Assembly: GCA_030540655.1 (NCBI GenBank)
Contig: JAUNVT010000023.1
Span: 1 to 32,170, forward strand
DNA from: Rhodobacterales bacterium
GTDB lineage: Bacteria; Pseudomonadota; Alphaproteobacteria; Rhodobacterales; Rhodobacteraceae
Reading direction: 5' to 3'
Length of the DNA stretch: 32,170 nucleotides
Positions 10,282-18,406 of this stretch are shown one piece after another. Made by a program: the position numbers and the translations under genes. The notes under the pieces are model-generated. The model ran no database searches, was not told where the DNA came from, and saw nothing but the letters and a program-made list of their open reading frames with translations. Numbering within the stretch: position 1 is the stretch's first letter; each line of letters opens with the position of its first letter.

Positions 10282-11175
10282 TCACGATGAGGCAGCCAAT
10301 CGGGCACGGCGGTCCGCTCGCGCGAGGCGCTGCTCCCGGACCAAAGTGTAGAGCCCCGAGGCAATGATGACCGCAGCGCCGATCAGCGTCCACGCATCCG
10401 GCCGCTCGCCGAGCAGGCTCATGCCCAGGATCAGCGCGAATATCAGACGCGCATAGCGGAACGGGGTGACGGCCGCGACCTCGCCAATGCGCATTGCGCC
10501 AACGATGAAGTAATACCCCATGACGCCGAACACCATCGCGCCAAAGAGGTAGGCCCATGCCAGTGGCGCAGGGGTGCTGACCTCGCCGTGAAACATCAGC
10601 ATCACCGCGCCTGTCGGCACCATCGTGCCGAAGGCATAACAGGACAGCTGCATCGAAGAAACGCTGGCCGGAATGGCGCGGGTCGCCAGATCACGGATGG
10701 CAAGGCCGATGACCGAGATTATGGCGAAGATCGAGGAGGCGTCGAATGCCTCCATCCCGGGCCGCACGATCATCAGCACCCCGACCAGCCCCGCCAGAAT
10801 GGCGGACCAGCGCCGCCATCCCACCTGAGCTCCCATAAAAAGCGCGGCCCCTACCGTCACCGCCAGCGGCGTTGCCTGAAGGATGGCTGACACGGTCGAC
10901 AGATCCGCCAGAGCCAGCGCAGTCACATAAGTGACGGCTGCGATAATCTCGCCCACGTTCCGCAGGATCACGGCCCGGCTCAGCAGGACGCGGCTGAACA
11001 GCCTGCCGCGCTGCATCTTGGTAAAGACGGCGAAGACAAGACAGCCGGCAGCACCCAGCATCATCAGGATCTGCCCCACGGGCAGCCCGAGCGACAAAAG
11101 CTTTACAAAGTAATCCTCCAGCGCGAATCCGGCCATTGCCAGAACCATGAGCGCGCTGCCGCGCAGGTTATCCAT
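10282..11175 (-). CDS. EamA/DMT-family transporter
   Basis: A 297-residue integral membrane protein with about ten hydrophobic segments in two EamA-type halves. The first half ends near IVRPGMEAF; the second contains AMVFGVMGYYFIVGAMR and the closing LLGERPDAWTLIGAAVIIASG. The family exports or imports small metabolites such as amino acids and their derivatives, but the substrate cannot be read from sequence. It starts 22 nt after the xthA stop on the same strand, so the two are probably co-transcribed. It is distinct from the other DMT protein at 13887-14792. Confidence 0.85.
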   Translation of the reverse strand: MDNLRGSALMVLAMAGFALEDYFVKLLSLGLPVGQILMMLGAAGCLVFAVFTKMQRGRLFSRVLLSRAVILRNVGEIIAAVTYVTALALADLSTVSAILQATPLAVTVGAALFMGAQVGWRRWSAILAGLVGVLMIVRPGMEAFDASSIFAIISVIGLAIRDLATRAIPASVSSMQLSCYAFGTMVPTGAVMLMFHGEVSTPAPLAWAYLFGAMVFGVMGYYFIVGAMRIGEVAAVTPFRYARLIFALILGMSLLGERPDAWTLIGAAVIIASGLYTLVREQRLARADRRARLAASS

Positions 11176-11197
11176 GGGCTCGCCCTTTCAAGGGATG

Positions 11198-11977
11198 TCA
11201 GGCGCGCAGGCGCACCCAGATGGGAACATGGTCGGATGGCTTCTCATAGCCGCGGATTTCGGCGTCGATCTGGCAATCCTCCAGCAGGTCGGCACATTCG
11301 GGGCTTAGCAGAAAGTGGTCAATGCGGATTCCGTCACCGCGATTCCATGCTCCAGCCTGATAATCCCAGAATGTATAGTGGCCGGGGCCTGCTTGCCTGG
11401 TGCGGAAAGCCTCGGTGAAGCCCATGTTCAGAATGCGGCGATAGGCGGCGCGGCTGTCGGGCAGGGCCAGCGCATCCTTGCGCCAGGCTTCGGGGCGTCT
11501 GGCATCCTCGTCCTGCGGGATGATGTTGTAATCACCCGCCATCAGAAACGGCTCCTCCAGCGTCAGCAGTTCGGCCGCACGAGCCTGCATCCGCTCCATC
11601 CAGGCCAGCTTGTAGTCGTATTTCGGTCCCGGCGCCGGGTTGCCATTGGGCAGATAGAGACCGCAAACGCGGATGGGTCGATCACCCATCACTGTCGCCT
11701 CGATCCAGCGGGATTGTTCATCCTCCGCGTCACCCGGCAGACCCCGTGTGACATCCTCAAGCGGAAGCCTGGACAGGATCGCCACCCCGTTGAACCCTTT
11801 CTGCCCATGCGTTTCGACGCGGTAACCCCGGTCCTCGAAAATCTCGCGCGGAAAAGCTTCGTCCACGGATTTGATTTCCTGAAGCAGGGCCACATCGGGC
11901 AGCGCCTCGTCCAGCCAGTCCGGCAGGGCGTTTATACGGGCCTTGATCCCGTTGATGTTGAACGACGCGATCTTCAT
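11198..11977 (-). CDS. xth: Exodeoxyribonuclease III (AP endonuclease)
   Basis: A 259-residue enzyme of the exonuclease/endonuclease/phosphatase fold that cleaves DNA at abasic sites and removes 3' blocking groups in base-excision repair. The N-terminus MKIASFNINGIKAR is typical. Active-site segments are LLQEIK (Glu34, metal ligand), GLYLPNG, AGDYNI and the final SDHVPI (Asp249-His250). I chose ATG 11977, with a GAGGA site just before it; the in-frame ATG at 12076 would add 33 residues that look non-coding. It lies just upstream of the DMT transporter gene on the same strand. Confidence 0.94.
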   Translation of the reverse strand: MKIASFNINGIKARINALPDWLDEALPDVALLQEIKSVDEAFPREIFEDRGYRVETHGQKGFNGVAILSRLPLEDVTRGLPGDAEDEQSRWIEATVMGDRPIRVCGLYLPNGNPAPGPKYDYKLAWMERMQARAAELLTLEEPFLMAGDYNIIPQDEDARRPEAWRKDALALPDSRAAYRRILNMGFTEAFRTRQAGPGHYTFWDYQAGAWNRGDGIRIDHFLLSPECADLLEDCQIDAEIRGYEKPSDHVPIWVRLRA

Positions 11978-12350
11978 GGACGGTCCTCGCTGCGCAGGGG
12001 GTGCGCCTCTTCTATCGCCCAGCCCTGCGCCGAGGGCAAGCGGGCGCGGATCAGCGCAATGCATCACCTTCGCCACACATCCGAATCATACGCTCTGATT
12101 GGAATACACACGTTAAAGTTGTTTGCTGAATAGTTAATTTTTACCGAACGGATGAATAAAAAGACCAGTAAAAACAGTATGTGGATAAGTATTCTTAAAT
12201 TCGTTTAATCTTCATGATCGTAAACTTTAGGGTGTGAAATTAATGTGGATTACTGCCGTGGCTCGCCTTTAAGTTGAAATAGCGCTTGGCGGAAACTGTC
12301 TCAGATGCAACTCTAGAGAGGTCAATCACACCAACCTGGGGAACTAGAAA
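11978..12350. promoter_or_regulatory. AT-rich divergent intergenic region
   Basis: This 373-nt gene-free stretch separates minus-strand xth from the plus-strand FTSSL-repeat gene. Its centre (about 12100-12240) is markedly AT-rich compared with the flanking genes, as expected for a regulatory region. A TTAA-N6-TTAA pair lies at 12195-12208. I could not pick a convincing -35/-10 pair for either direction. The likely 5' leader of the repeat gene could exceed 100 nt. No ORF of protein-like character was seen. Confidence 0.5.
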
Positions 12351-12755
12351 ATGACTGCAGAACGCAAAATTGAAACAACATTCACCTCCTTGAGCGCCTC
12401 AGATGGCGCCGGGATGCACCTTTACGACGGGTCGGCAACTGGCCTTTTCACCTCGTCTCTGGAGCCGGTCGCGGATGCGGGTCTTGGCGAAGGACTGGAG
12501 ATGTTCACCTCGTCGCTGAGCCCTGCTGCCCGGGCCGATGCGTCTTCGGGTGACAATGTCGAGATGTTCACGTCTTCTCTCACCCCCTCCGCGGCTGCCG
12601 ATACCGCCGCTGGCGACGCGGTACAGATGTTCACGTCTTCGCTGGCACCGCGCGCCGCATCGGGCGACGCGGTGGGCGCCTTCACCTCATCGCTGGCACC
12701 TGTTGCCCAGGCGCGTGAGGGCGATGCCGTCGAACTCTTCACCTCAAGCCTTTGA
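12351..12755 (+). CDS. FTSSL-repeat protein (multi-copy motif peptide), function unknown
   Basis: A 134-residue acidic protein with no signal peptide, no membrane segment, no cysteine and no tryptophan. The pentapeptide FTSSL occurs exactly at residues 33-37, 52-56, 73-77, 94-98, 111-115 and 130-134, and a variant FTSLS at 11-15. Spacing is 17-22 residues. The fuller unit reads roughly G-D-x-V-x-M-F-T-S-S-L-x-P, with Ala/Asp/Gly-rich linkers that look disordered. The last copy ends the protein. The motif codons differ from copy to copy (Ser as TCG, TCT, TCA or AGC). A GGGGA lies about 10 nt before the start. It is first in a likely operon with an unknown protein and a DMT transporter. It could be a multi-core peptide precursor or a docking scaffold. 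From memory it may belong to an uncharacterised Rhodobacterales DUF family. Confidence 0.8.
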   Translation: MTAERKIETTFTSLSASDGAGMHLYDGSATGLFTSSLEPVADAGLGEGLEMFTSSLSPAARADASSGDNVEMFTSSLTPSAAADTAAGDAVQMFTSSLAPRAASGDAVGAFTSSLAPVAQAREGDAVELFTSSL

Positions 12756-12782
12756 GGCCGACAGGAGCGGGGCCTTCGGCCC
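12742..12782 (+). promoter_or_regulatory. Two small hairpins at the end of the repeat gene
   Basis: CCTCAA/TTGAGG with a 4-nt loop (12742-12757) spans the stop codon. GGGCC/GGCCC with a 3-nt loop (12770-12782) follows in the 52-nt spacer. No T-tract follows either. They could stabilise the upstream mRNA or reduce read-through into the next gene, giving more of the repeat protein than of its partners. This is inference only. Confidence 0.35.
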
Positions 12783-12807
12783 GGACCGATCAATGGAAGG
12801 CAACGAT

Positions 12808-13887
12808 ATGAGCACCATCGTCCAGCTGAATGTCCCGTTCCGGCAACACAGCAAGGCTGCGCGTCAGGCAGCCTTGCTCAAGACCTTTGCCACCGGGCGC
12901 CGGTCGCCCGAAGATGTTTTCTGGCTCAAGGAAAACGCCGAGATGCTGAACATATTGGAATCGACCGGGGCCGCCTTGAACCCCGGAACCCTCGATATAT
13001 TTTCTGTCTTTTACGAGAACATCGAGCAGAGAATGGAATTTTTTCCCCAGTATTACAGGTTTCTGCTATCGCTTTGCCTTGACCTCGAAGATCTGGGGAT
13101 GACCGGAACAAAAGGCGCGGCGCTGAGCGAATGGGTCGCGCGGCAGGGTCTTCCCCAAGCCGAACTTTCTGATCTGCAGCGCGCCGAGGCGCGCCGCCTG
13201 TGCGCGAGGCGCGGAGTCGATCCATTGCCCGCAGATGAGGAGTTGGACGCGCGGTTGCGCAGTTTTGCCGCCCGCACGCATACTTTTGCGATGCCGAACA
13301 AGAAGGCAGCATATGAGCTGACGCATATTGTATTTTACCTCTCTGAATATGGCCGCAAGGATCCGGCAATCTGCGCGGACGCCGTGTCCAGTCTGATTTT
13401 TGCGGGAACGCTCGCATTTCTGGAATTCAACACAGACCTTCTTGCGGAAATCTGCCTCGCGCTGCGCTTTGCCGGTCAGGCGCCGCCAGAAGTATGGGAG
13501 ATCTGGCTGACACAGCAGATCCGCACGTTTTCCCTGGACGATTCGACTGGCTTGCAGGACGATTATCACGAATATCTGATGCTGAACTGGTTCTTGTCAT
13601 GTGCGGGGCGCGGTGGTTTTGGTGACTATGTTCCCGAAGGGCGCCTGAGCTTCACCCGGGCGCGTCCCAGTTCGGCGCCGCTGCGCGAGTTGTCGCACTG
13701 CATGTATTCGATGGGGGCGGGCCGGTCGGCAGATTGGGGTGTCATGCGGGGCGACGTGTGTGCGCAGTTGTCGCAGGAGGCAAAGGCGGCGCTGATTGCG
13801 GCCGAGGCATCGACAGATCGGTTCGGTGCGTTTTTCGAAGGGTTCGCCCGCGTCGGGCTGCGCCCGGCACCGGAGTTGAACGCGTGA
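12808..13887 (+). CDS. Unknown mainly helical protein, partner of the FTSSL-repeat protein
   Basis: A 359-residue cytoplasmic-looking protein without signal peptide or membrane segments. I recognise no catalytic motif. Composition and heptad-like hydrophobic spacing suggest mostly alpha-helix. Visible landmarks are FFPQYYRFLLSLCLDLEDLGM in the first third, HIVFYLSEYGRKDP and IFAGTLAFLEFNTDLLAEIC in the middle, and ELSHCMYSMGAGRSADWG near the end. ATG 12808 is preceded by GGAAGG with a 7-nt spacer; ATG 12793 is an alternative. It may correspond to the Rhodobacterales family called DUF6902, from memory and uncertain. Its stop overlaps the start of the transporter gene by 1 nt, and it follows the repeat gene by 52 nt. 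This context suggests it acts on, binds or controls the repeat protein. Confidence 0.75.
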   Translation: MSTIVQLNVPFRQHSKAARQAALLKTFATGRRSPEDVFWLKENAEMLNILESTGAALNPGTLDIFSVFYENIEQRMEFFPQYYRFLLSLCLDLEDLGMTGTKGAALSEWVARQGLPQAELSDLQRAEARRLCARRGVDPLPADEELDARLRSFAARTHTFAMPNKKAAYELTHIVFYLSEYGRKDPAICADAVSSLIFAGTLAFLEFNTDLLAEICLALRFAGQAPPEVWEIWLTQQIRTFSLDDSTGLQDDYHEYLMLNWFLSCAGRGGFGDYVPEGRLSFTRARPSSAPLRELSHCMYSMGAGRSADWGVMRGDVCAQLSQEAKAALIAAEASTDRFGAFFEGFARVGLRPAPELNA

Positions 13888-14792
13888 TGGCGCTCCGCGC
13901 AGGCGGCGGGGCAATTCTCGCGGGGGTTGGCCTGACCGTTGGGTACACCGCGCTGATTTCGGGCGCAGACGCGATAACCAAGATGTTCGCCGCAAGCTAT
14001 GCGGCACCGCAACTATTCGCGGTATCGGGCGGCATCGTGGCTTTGTTATCGGTGCTGGCCGATCGCGCAGGCCCGGCGCCACGTGGTGCGCGCACATCCT
14101 GCCCGCGGGCCATGGCGGTGAGAAGCATGGCCACTGTTCTGGGCGCAATTGCATTTTTCCATGCTTTCCGCCTTCTGCCCTTTGCCGAAGTGTTTCTGTT
14201 CATCGCGATGATCCCGCTATTCACCGCGCTGCTCTCCGGCCCGGTTCTGGGCGAGGCGGTGCGTGCGCAGGCTTGGGGCGCGCTGATGCTGGGCATCATC
14301 GGCCTGTTTTGCCTTGCGCCCGGCGGGTTGCACGGGCTGGGCCTCGGGCATGCTATCGCGTTGGCCGCCGTTTTGCTGGGCACGGTGTCGATGATGGCCT
14401 CCCGCTATATCGGCAAGCGGGATGACAACCTGCTGGCGCAGGTCTTCTGGCCCAATCTAGCCCTTGGCGGGGTGATGGCCTGCGCACTTCCCTTTGTCTG
14501 GACCCCGATGAGCCTGAGCGATCTTGGCTGGGCCTGCGCCTATGCGGGGCTGTTGTTCACAGCCCGCTGGCTGCTGGCGGGAGCATTCCGCCAGCTTCCG
14601 GCTTATGTGGTCACGCCGCTCATGAACCTGCAATTTCTGTGGATGCTCGGGATCGGCGCCGCGGTTTTTGGTGAGGCTCCACGCATGATGCTTTTCATCG
14701 GGGCGGGGATGATAATTACCGCAGGGGCGTGGCTGATCTATGACCAGGCAAGCCCTGCGGCGGCGATGCGCAGGATTGTCCCCGCCGAGTGA
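13887..14792 (+). CDS. EamA/DMT-family transporter coupled to the repeat-protein operon
   Basis: A 301-residue membrane protein with about ten hydrophobic segments and a two-half DMT layout. Examples are AFRLLPFAEVFLFIAMIPLFTALL in the first half and AFRQLPAYVVTPLMNLQFLWMLGIGAAVFGE in the second. This family moves small metabolites, usually outwards. The ATG at 13887 overlaps the TGA of the preceding gene (TGATG), so translation is coupled; an in-frame ATG at 13734 would overlap that gene heavily and was rejected. It converges on erpA with a 10-nt gap. The tight coupling makes it a candidate exporter for a product of the upstream genes, although DMT proteins are not known to carry whole peptides of 134 residues. 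Confidence 0.88.
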   Translation: MALRAGGGAILAGVGLTVGYTALISGADAITKMFAASYAAPQLFAVSGGIVALLSVLADRAGPAPRGARTSCPRAMAVRSMATVLGAIAFFHAFRLLPFAEVFLFIAMIPLFTALLSGPVLGEAVRAQAWGALMLGIIGLFCLAPGGLHGLGLGHAIALAAVLLGTVSMMASRYIGKRDDNLLAQVFWPNLALGGVMACALPFVWTPMSLSDLGWACAYAGLLFTARWLLAGAFRQLPAYVVTPLMNLQFLWMLGIGAAVFGEAPRMMLFIGAGMIITAGAWLIYDQASPAAAMRRIVPAE

Positions 14793-14802
14793 CGCGCACG
14801 CG

Positions 14803-15126
14803 TTACATCGAAAACGAGGTTCCGCACCCGCAGCTGCTGCTCGCATTGGGGTTCTCGATCACGAAACGCGCGCCGATCAACTCTTCGCTGAAATCGATCA
14901 CGGCGCCCGTCAAAAAAGGCAGCGACACGGCGTCGATTACAACTTTCTGGCCCTGACTTTCCAGTACCAGATCGTCGCCCGAGGGCTCATCCAGCTTGAT
15001 CTCGTATTGAAAGCCCGAACAGCCGCCGCCTTCGACGGCCACGCGCAGCGCCTGACCCTGATCGCCCGCGCCGATTTCGCTGAGACGTTCAAACGCACGG
15101 TCGGTGACTTTGGGCGGCAGGTTCAT
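14803..15126 (-). CDS. erpA: Iron-sulfur cluster insertion protein (A-type carrier)
   Basis: A 107-residue HesB/IscA-type carrier that transfers Fe-S clusters to apoproteins. The three conserved cysteines are present: Cys36 in GGGCSGFQY, and Cys99 and Cys101 in SSCGCGTSF. ATG 15126 is preceded by AAGGAGA; a longer in-frame start at 15318 would run into dgt and was rejected. ErpA and IscA are hard to separate by eye, so the symbol is the likely one only. It is divergent from dgt across a 92-nt gap, an arrangement I recall as common in alphaproteobacteria. Confidence 0.88.
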   Translation of the reverse strand: MNLPPKVTDRAFERLSEIGAGDQGQALRVAVEGGGCSGFQYEIKLDEPSGDDLVLESQGQKVVIDAVSLPFLTGAVIDFSEELIGARFVIENPNASSSCGCGTSFSM

Positions 15127-15218
15127 GATAATCTCCTTCGGCTCGGGCGGCGGGCTGTTTCGCGCCGCTTGCAAATGCAATATATGACGCAGGCCGCCAC
15201 CCGGCAAGGAGCCTGACC

Positions 15219-16418
15219 ATGACCGCGCCATATGCCCCTGCGCCATCGCGCATCGCCGCCGAGCCCAGCAAGTCTCGCGGCCGGCTGGTGGCCGAGGAGG
15301 AAAGCGCCTTTCGCTCATGTTTTCAGCGGGACCGGGACCGGATCATACATTCCAGCGCGTTTCGGCGGCTGAAGCACAAGACACAGGTTTTCGTCGCGCA
15401 TGAGGGCGATTATTTCCGCACCCGCCTGTCCCACTCGATCGAGGTGGCGCAGGTCGCGCGTACCATATCGGGTGCGCTGGGGCTGAACGCGGAACTGACC
15501 GAGGCGGTGGCGCTGGCACATGATCTGGGCCATACGCCCTTTGGCCACACGGGAGAGGATGCGCTGCACCGCCTGATGATGCCTTATGGCGGGTTCGATC
15601 ACAACGCTCAGGCAATCCGCATCGTCACTGCGCTGGAGCGGCATTACGCCGAATTCGACGGCCTGAACCTGACTTGGGAAACGCTGGAGGGGCTGGCCAA
15701 GCATAACGGTCCGGTGACCGGCAATCTGCCCTACGCATTGGCGGAATACGTGGCGCGCCATGATCTGGAATTGCACACCCATGCGAGCGCCGAGGCGCAG
15801 GTGGCTGCGTTGGCCGACGATATCGCCTATAACAACCACGATCTGCATGACGGCTTGCGCGCCGGCTTGTTCGGGGAGGGCGAGGTTGCCGCCCTGCCGA
15901 TTGTCGGCCCATGCTACGCAGAGGTGGACCGCCGCTATCCGGGACTTGAGCCTTACAGACGCCGCCACGAGGCGCTGCGCCGGGTGTTCGGCGTGATGGT
16001 GAGCGATGTCATCGACACCTCGCGCGCCATCATCGCCGGGGCGGATCTGCCCCACGCAGACGCCGTCCGAGCGCTTGGCCAGCCGGTGATCCGGTTTTCG
16101 CCTGCGCTCTGGCGGGATCTCGGGCATGTGCGGGAGTTCCTTTTCACCCATATGTACCGCGCGCCAATGGTGATGGTGCAGCGCGCCCGGGCGACCGAAG
16201 TGGTCGATGCGCTTTTCCCGTTTTACATGGCGCAGCCGGACCACCTGCCGCGCCGCTGGCAGGGCGATGTGCGGGCGGCTGAAAATAAGACGGAACTGGC
16301 AAGGCTCGTCAGCGATTACATTGCCGGGATGACGGACCGGTTTGCCTTGGCGCAGCATGCGCGCCATCTTGGCGGGCGCGGCGGGGCCGGATCCTGGCCC
16401 GAACTCATGAAAGGATAG
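15219..16418 (+). CDS. dgt: Deoxyguanosinetriphosphate triphosphohydrolase-like protein
   Basis: A 399-residue HD-domain dNTP triphosphohydrolase, which removes triphosphate from dNTPs and so controls pool size. The metal-binding H...HD signature is visible as RLSHSIEVAQ (His72) and ALAHDLGHTPFGHTGE (His101-Asp102). A second Asp in ADDIAYNNHDLHDGLRAG completes the typical pattern. The start follows AAGGAG. Bacterial dgt-like proteins of this length are often annotated without proof of guanine specificity. It is the first gene of a plus-strand run and ends 3 nt before the antiporter gene. Confidence 0.92.
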   Translation: MTAPYAPAPSRIAAEPSKSRGRLVAEEESAFRSCFQRDRDRIIHSSAFRRLKHKTQVFVAHEGDYFRTRLSHSIEVAQVARTISGALGLNAELTEAVALAHDLGHTPFGHTGEDALHRLMMPYGGFDHNAQAIRIVTALERHYAEFDGLNLTWETLEGLAKHNGPVTGNLPYALAEYVARHDLELHTHASAEAQVAALADDIAYNNHDLHDGLRAGLFGEGEVAALPIVGPCYAEVDRRYPGLEPYRRRHEALRRVFGVMVSDVIDTSRAIIAGADLPHADAVRALGQPVIRFSPALWRDLGHVREFLFTHMYRAPMVMVQRARATEVVDALFPFYMAQPDHLPRRWQGDVRAAENKTELARLVSDYIAGMTDRFALAQHARHLGGRGGAGSWPELMKG

Positions 16419-16421
16419 GCC

Positions 16422-18332
16422 ATGGCTATCGAGACCGCAGGCGCGTTGCCGCCTGTCATGGCCTTTGCGTTGGTGGGCGTTGTCGGCGTCGGATCGCAGT
16501 GGATTGCATGGAAGCTGCGTCTGCCGGCCATCGTTCTGATGCTGCTGGCCGGGCTCCTGATCGGGCCTGTTTTGGGCGTGTTCGATCCAGCCCGCGATAT
16601 CGGCCCGCTGATGAAGCCAATGATCAGCATTGCCGTGGCGATCATCCTGTTCGAGGGCGGCATGACGCTTAACGTGCAGACGCTGCGCGAAGCGGCTACC
16701 GGTGTGCGGCGTCTGGTGCTGATCGGAGCGCCCATCGGATGGCTCGGCTCTGCCTTGGCGCTGCATTATGTGGCGGGCCTCAGCTGGGCGAGTTCTGCCG
16801 TGTTCGGCGGCATCATGATCGTGACCGGCCCCACCGTGATCGCGCCGCTGCTGCGCACCGCGCGGCTCGCCAAACGCCCCTCCCAGCTGCTGCAATGGGA
16901 AGCAATCGTGAATGATCCGCTTGGGGCGTTGGCGGCGGTCGTAGCGTTCGAAGTTGTACTGATACTTTACGCCAGCGAAACGCTGGGCTCGGCGATCCGG
17001 GAGATGAGCATTGGTGTCGTTTCTGCGACCGCGATGGGGGTCGCTGTCGGATGGCTGCTGTCCGAAGGGTTCAAAGGCGGACGCGTTCCGGAATATATGA
17101 AGGTGCCGGTGGTATTCGCATCGGTACTGCTGGTGTTTGCCGTGTCCGACTATGTGCTGCACGAAAGCGGGCTTCTGGCGGTCACCATCATGGGGTTTTA
17201 CATTACCAACGCCAAGCTTCCCAGCCATACCGAACTGCGGCGGTTCAAGGAGCAGGCAACCGTTCTTCTCGTATCGGGGGTATTTGTCCTTTTGGCGGCG
17301 TCGATGAGCTTCAAAACGCTCAGCCTGCTGGGCTGGCCTGCGCTTGCCTTTGTGCTGGTCATCATCCTCGTGGTGCGCCCGGCGACAGTGCTTGTGTCCC
17401 TGGCCTTTTCCAATATCCCGATGAAAGAACGTCTGCTGGTAGCGTTTACGGGGCCGCGCGGTGTGGTTCTGGTAGCGGTTGCGGGGCTGTTTTCCAGCAG
17501 GCTGGTCAATGCCGGGATTGAGGATGCGGCATTGCTGACGCCGCTCGCCTTTGTGCTGGTGGCCGCGACGGTGGTGCTGCATGGTTTTACCCTGCGGCCT
17601 TTGGGGCAGGTGCTGGGGCTGGCCAGCGCGCAGGTGCCGGGAGTGATTTTCGTGGGCGGATCGCAATTTTCCGCAGCTTTCGCCGCCGCCCTCCAGAAGG
17701 AAGAGATCCCGGTGCTGATCGCGGATGCCAACCGCTCGCGGCTGACTGACGCGCGCGAAAAGGGACTGCCCATCTATGTGGGCGATATCCTGTCGCAGGG
17801 CGCCGAATATGGGGTGGAATTCATCAGCTTTGACCGGATCATCGCCACGACCGACAATGACGCCTACAACACGTTGGTGGCAACAGACCTTGGTCCGGAA
17901 TTTGGCCGCGAATATGTCTACCAGCTGAAACGCGCCAAGCAGGAGCAGACACGCCACGCGTTGCCTGCGACGCTGGGCGGGCGCAGTATTGCGGGTGGGC
18001 TCAACTACTGGCAACTGGGGCATCACATTCAGAACGGCTGGGAGGTGCGCGCCACAAATCTGACCGAAGAATACGGTCCGGATAAATGGCGCGCCGATAA
18101 CCCGAATTCCATCCCCTTGGCCGCAGTGACGCCGGGCACCGATCTGCGCATTATTGTAGATGACGCCGACATCAAGGCTGGCCCGGGTATGCGGCTGCTT
18201 GCCCTGTCCCCGCGCCGGGAGCGCGCCGCACAGGCGGCCGAGCGCAAGGGCGCGACCGAGCATCAGGCCGAAACCGTTCAGAAGGTCGCCGACAAGTCCG
18301 AGCGCGAAGCCAAAGCGGGAATGCGGACTTGA
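16422..18332 (+). CDS. CPA-type sodium (potassium)/proton antiporter with C-terminal TrkA-N-like domain
   Basis: A 636-residue protein. Residues 1 to about 400 hold a dozen hydrophobic segments of a cation/proton antiporter, with [16 protein letters not shown] near the start, ILFEGGMTL, and a central [12 protein letters not shown] containing the Asn-Asp pair typical of this family. From about residue 407 a soluble Rossmann-like part begins ([18 protein letters not shown]); it resembles a TrkA-N domain, but its glycine motif GGSQFSA departs from GxGxx[10 protein letters not shown] follows. The last 40 residues are charged and probably disordered. The start lies 3 nt after dgt. It would help pH and cation balance at the inner membrane; the ion cannot be told from sequence. 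Confidence 0.88.
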   Translation: MAIETAGALPPVMAFALVGVVGVGSQWIAWKLRLPAIVLMLLAGLLIGPVLGVFDPARDIGPLMKPMISIAVAIILFEGGMTLNVQTLREAATGVRRLVLIGAPIGWLGSALALHYVAGLSWASSAVFGGIMIVTGPTVIAPLLRTARLAKRPSQLLQWEAIVNDPLGALAAVVAFEVVLILYASETLGSAIREMSIGVVSATAMGVAVGWLLSEGFKGGRVPEYMKVPVVFASVLLVFAVSDYVLHESGLLAVTIMGFYITNAKLPSHTELRRFKEQATVLLVSGVFVLLAASMSFKTLSLLGWPALAFVLVIILVVRPATVLVSLAFSNIPMKERLLVAFTGPRGVVLVAVAGLFSSRLVNAGIEDAALLTPLAFVLVAATVVLHGFTLRPLGQVLGLASAQVPGVIFVGGSQFSAAFAAALQKEEIPVLIADANRSRLTDAREKGLPIYVGDILSQGAEYGVEFISFDRIIATTDNDAYNTLVATDLGPEFGREYVYQLKRAKQEQTRHALPATLGGRSIAGGLNYWQLGHHIQNGWEVRATNLTEEYGPDKWRADNPNSIPLAAVTPGTDLRIIVDDADIKAGPGMRLLALSPRRERAAQAAERKGATEHQAETVQKVADKSEREAKAGMRT

Positions 18333-18406
18333 ATCAGACTGCGCGCCGGATTGACGCGCGCCGCCGCAATGATAAACCGGGCGGGGAATGCAAGGAACCC
18401 CAGCCC

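Noticed and set aside
12195..12208. TTAA-N6-TTAA as a CtrA binding site
   Set aside because: The CtrA consensus I know needs seven bases between the half-sites; six puts the halves out of phase, and AT-rich sequence makes TTAA pairs likely by chance.
12351..12755. The repeat protein as a classical lanthipeptide or sactipeptide precursor
   Set aside because: It has no cysteine, and no LanB/LanC/LanM or radical SAM gene is adjacent, so these named classes do not fit.
15315..18263. A 982-codon open frame on the minus strand
   Set aside because: It lies opposite dgt and the antiporter gene, is rich in His, Gln and Arg in the way antisense frames of GC-rich genes are, and shows no family motif. 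The plus-strand genes are unmistakable.
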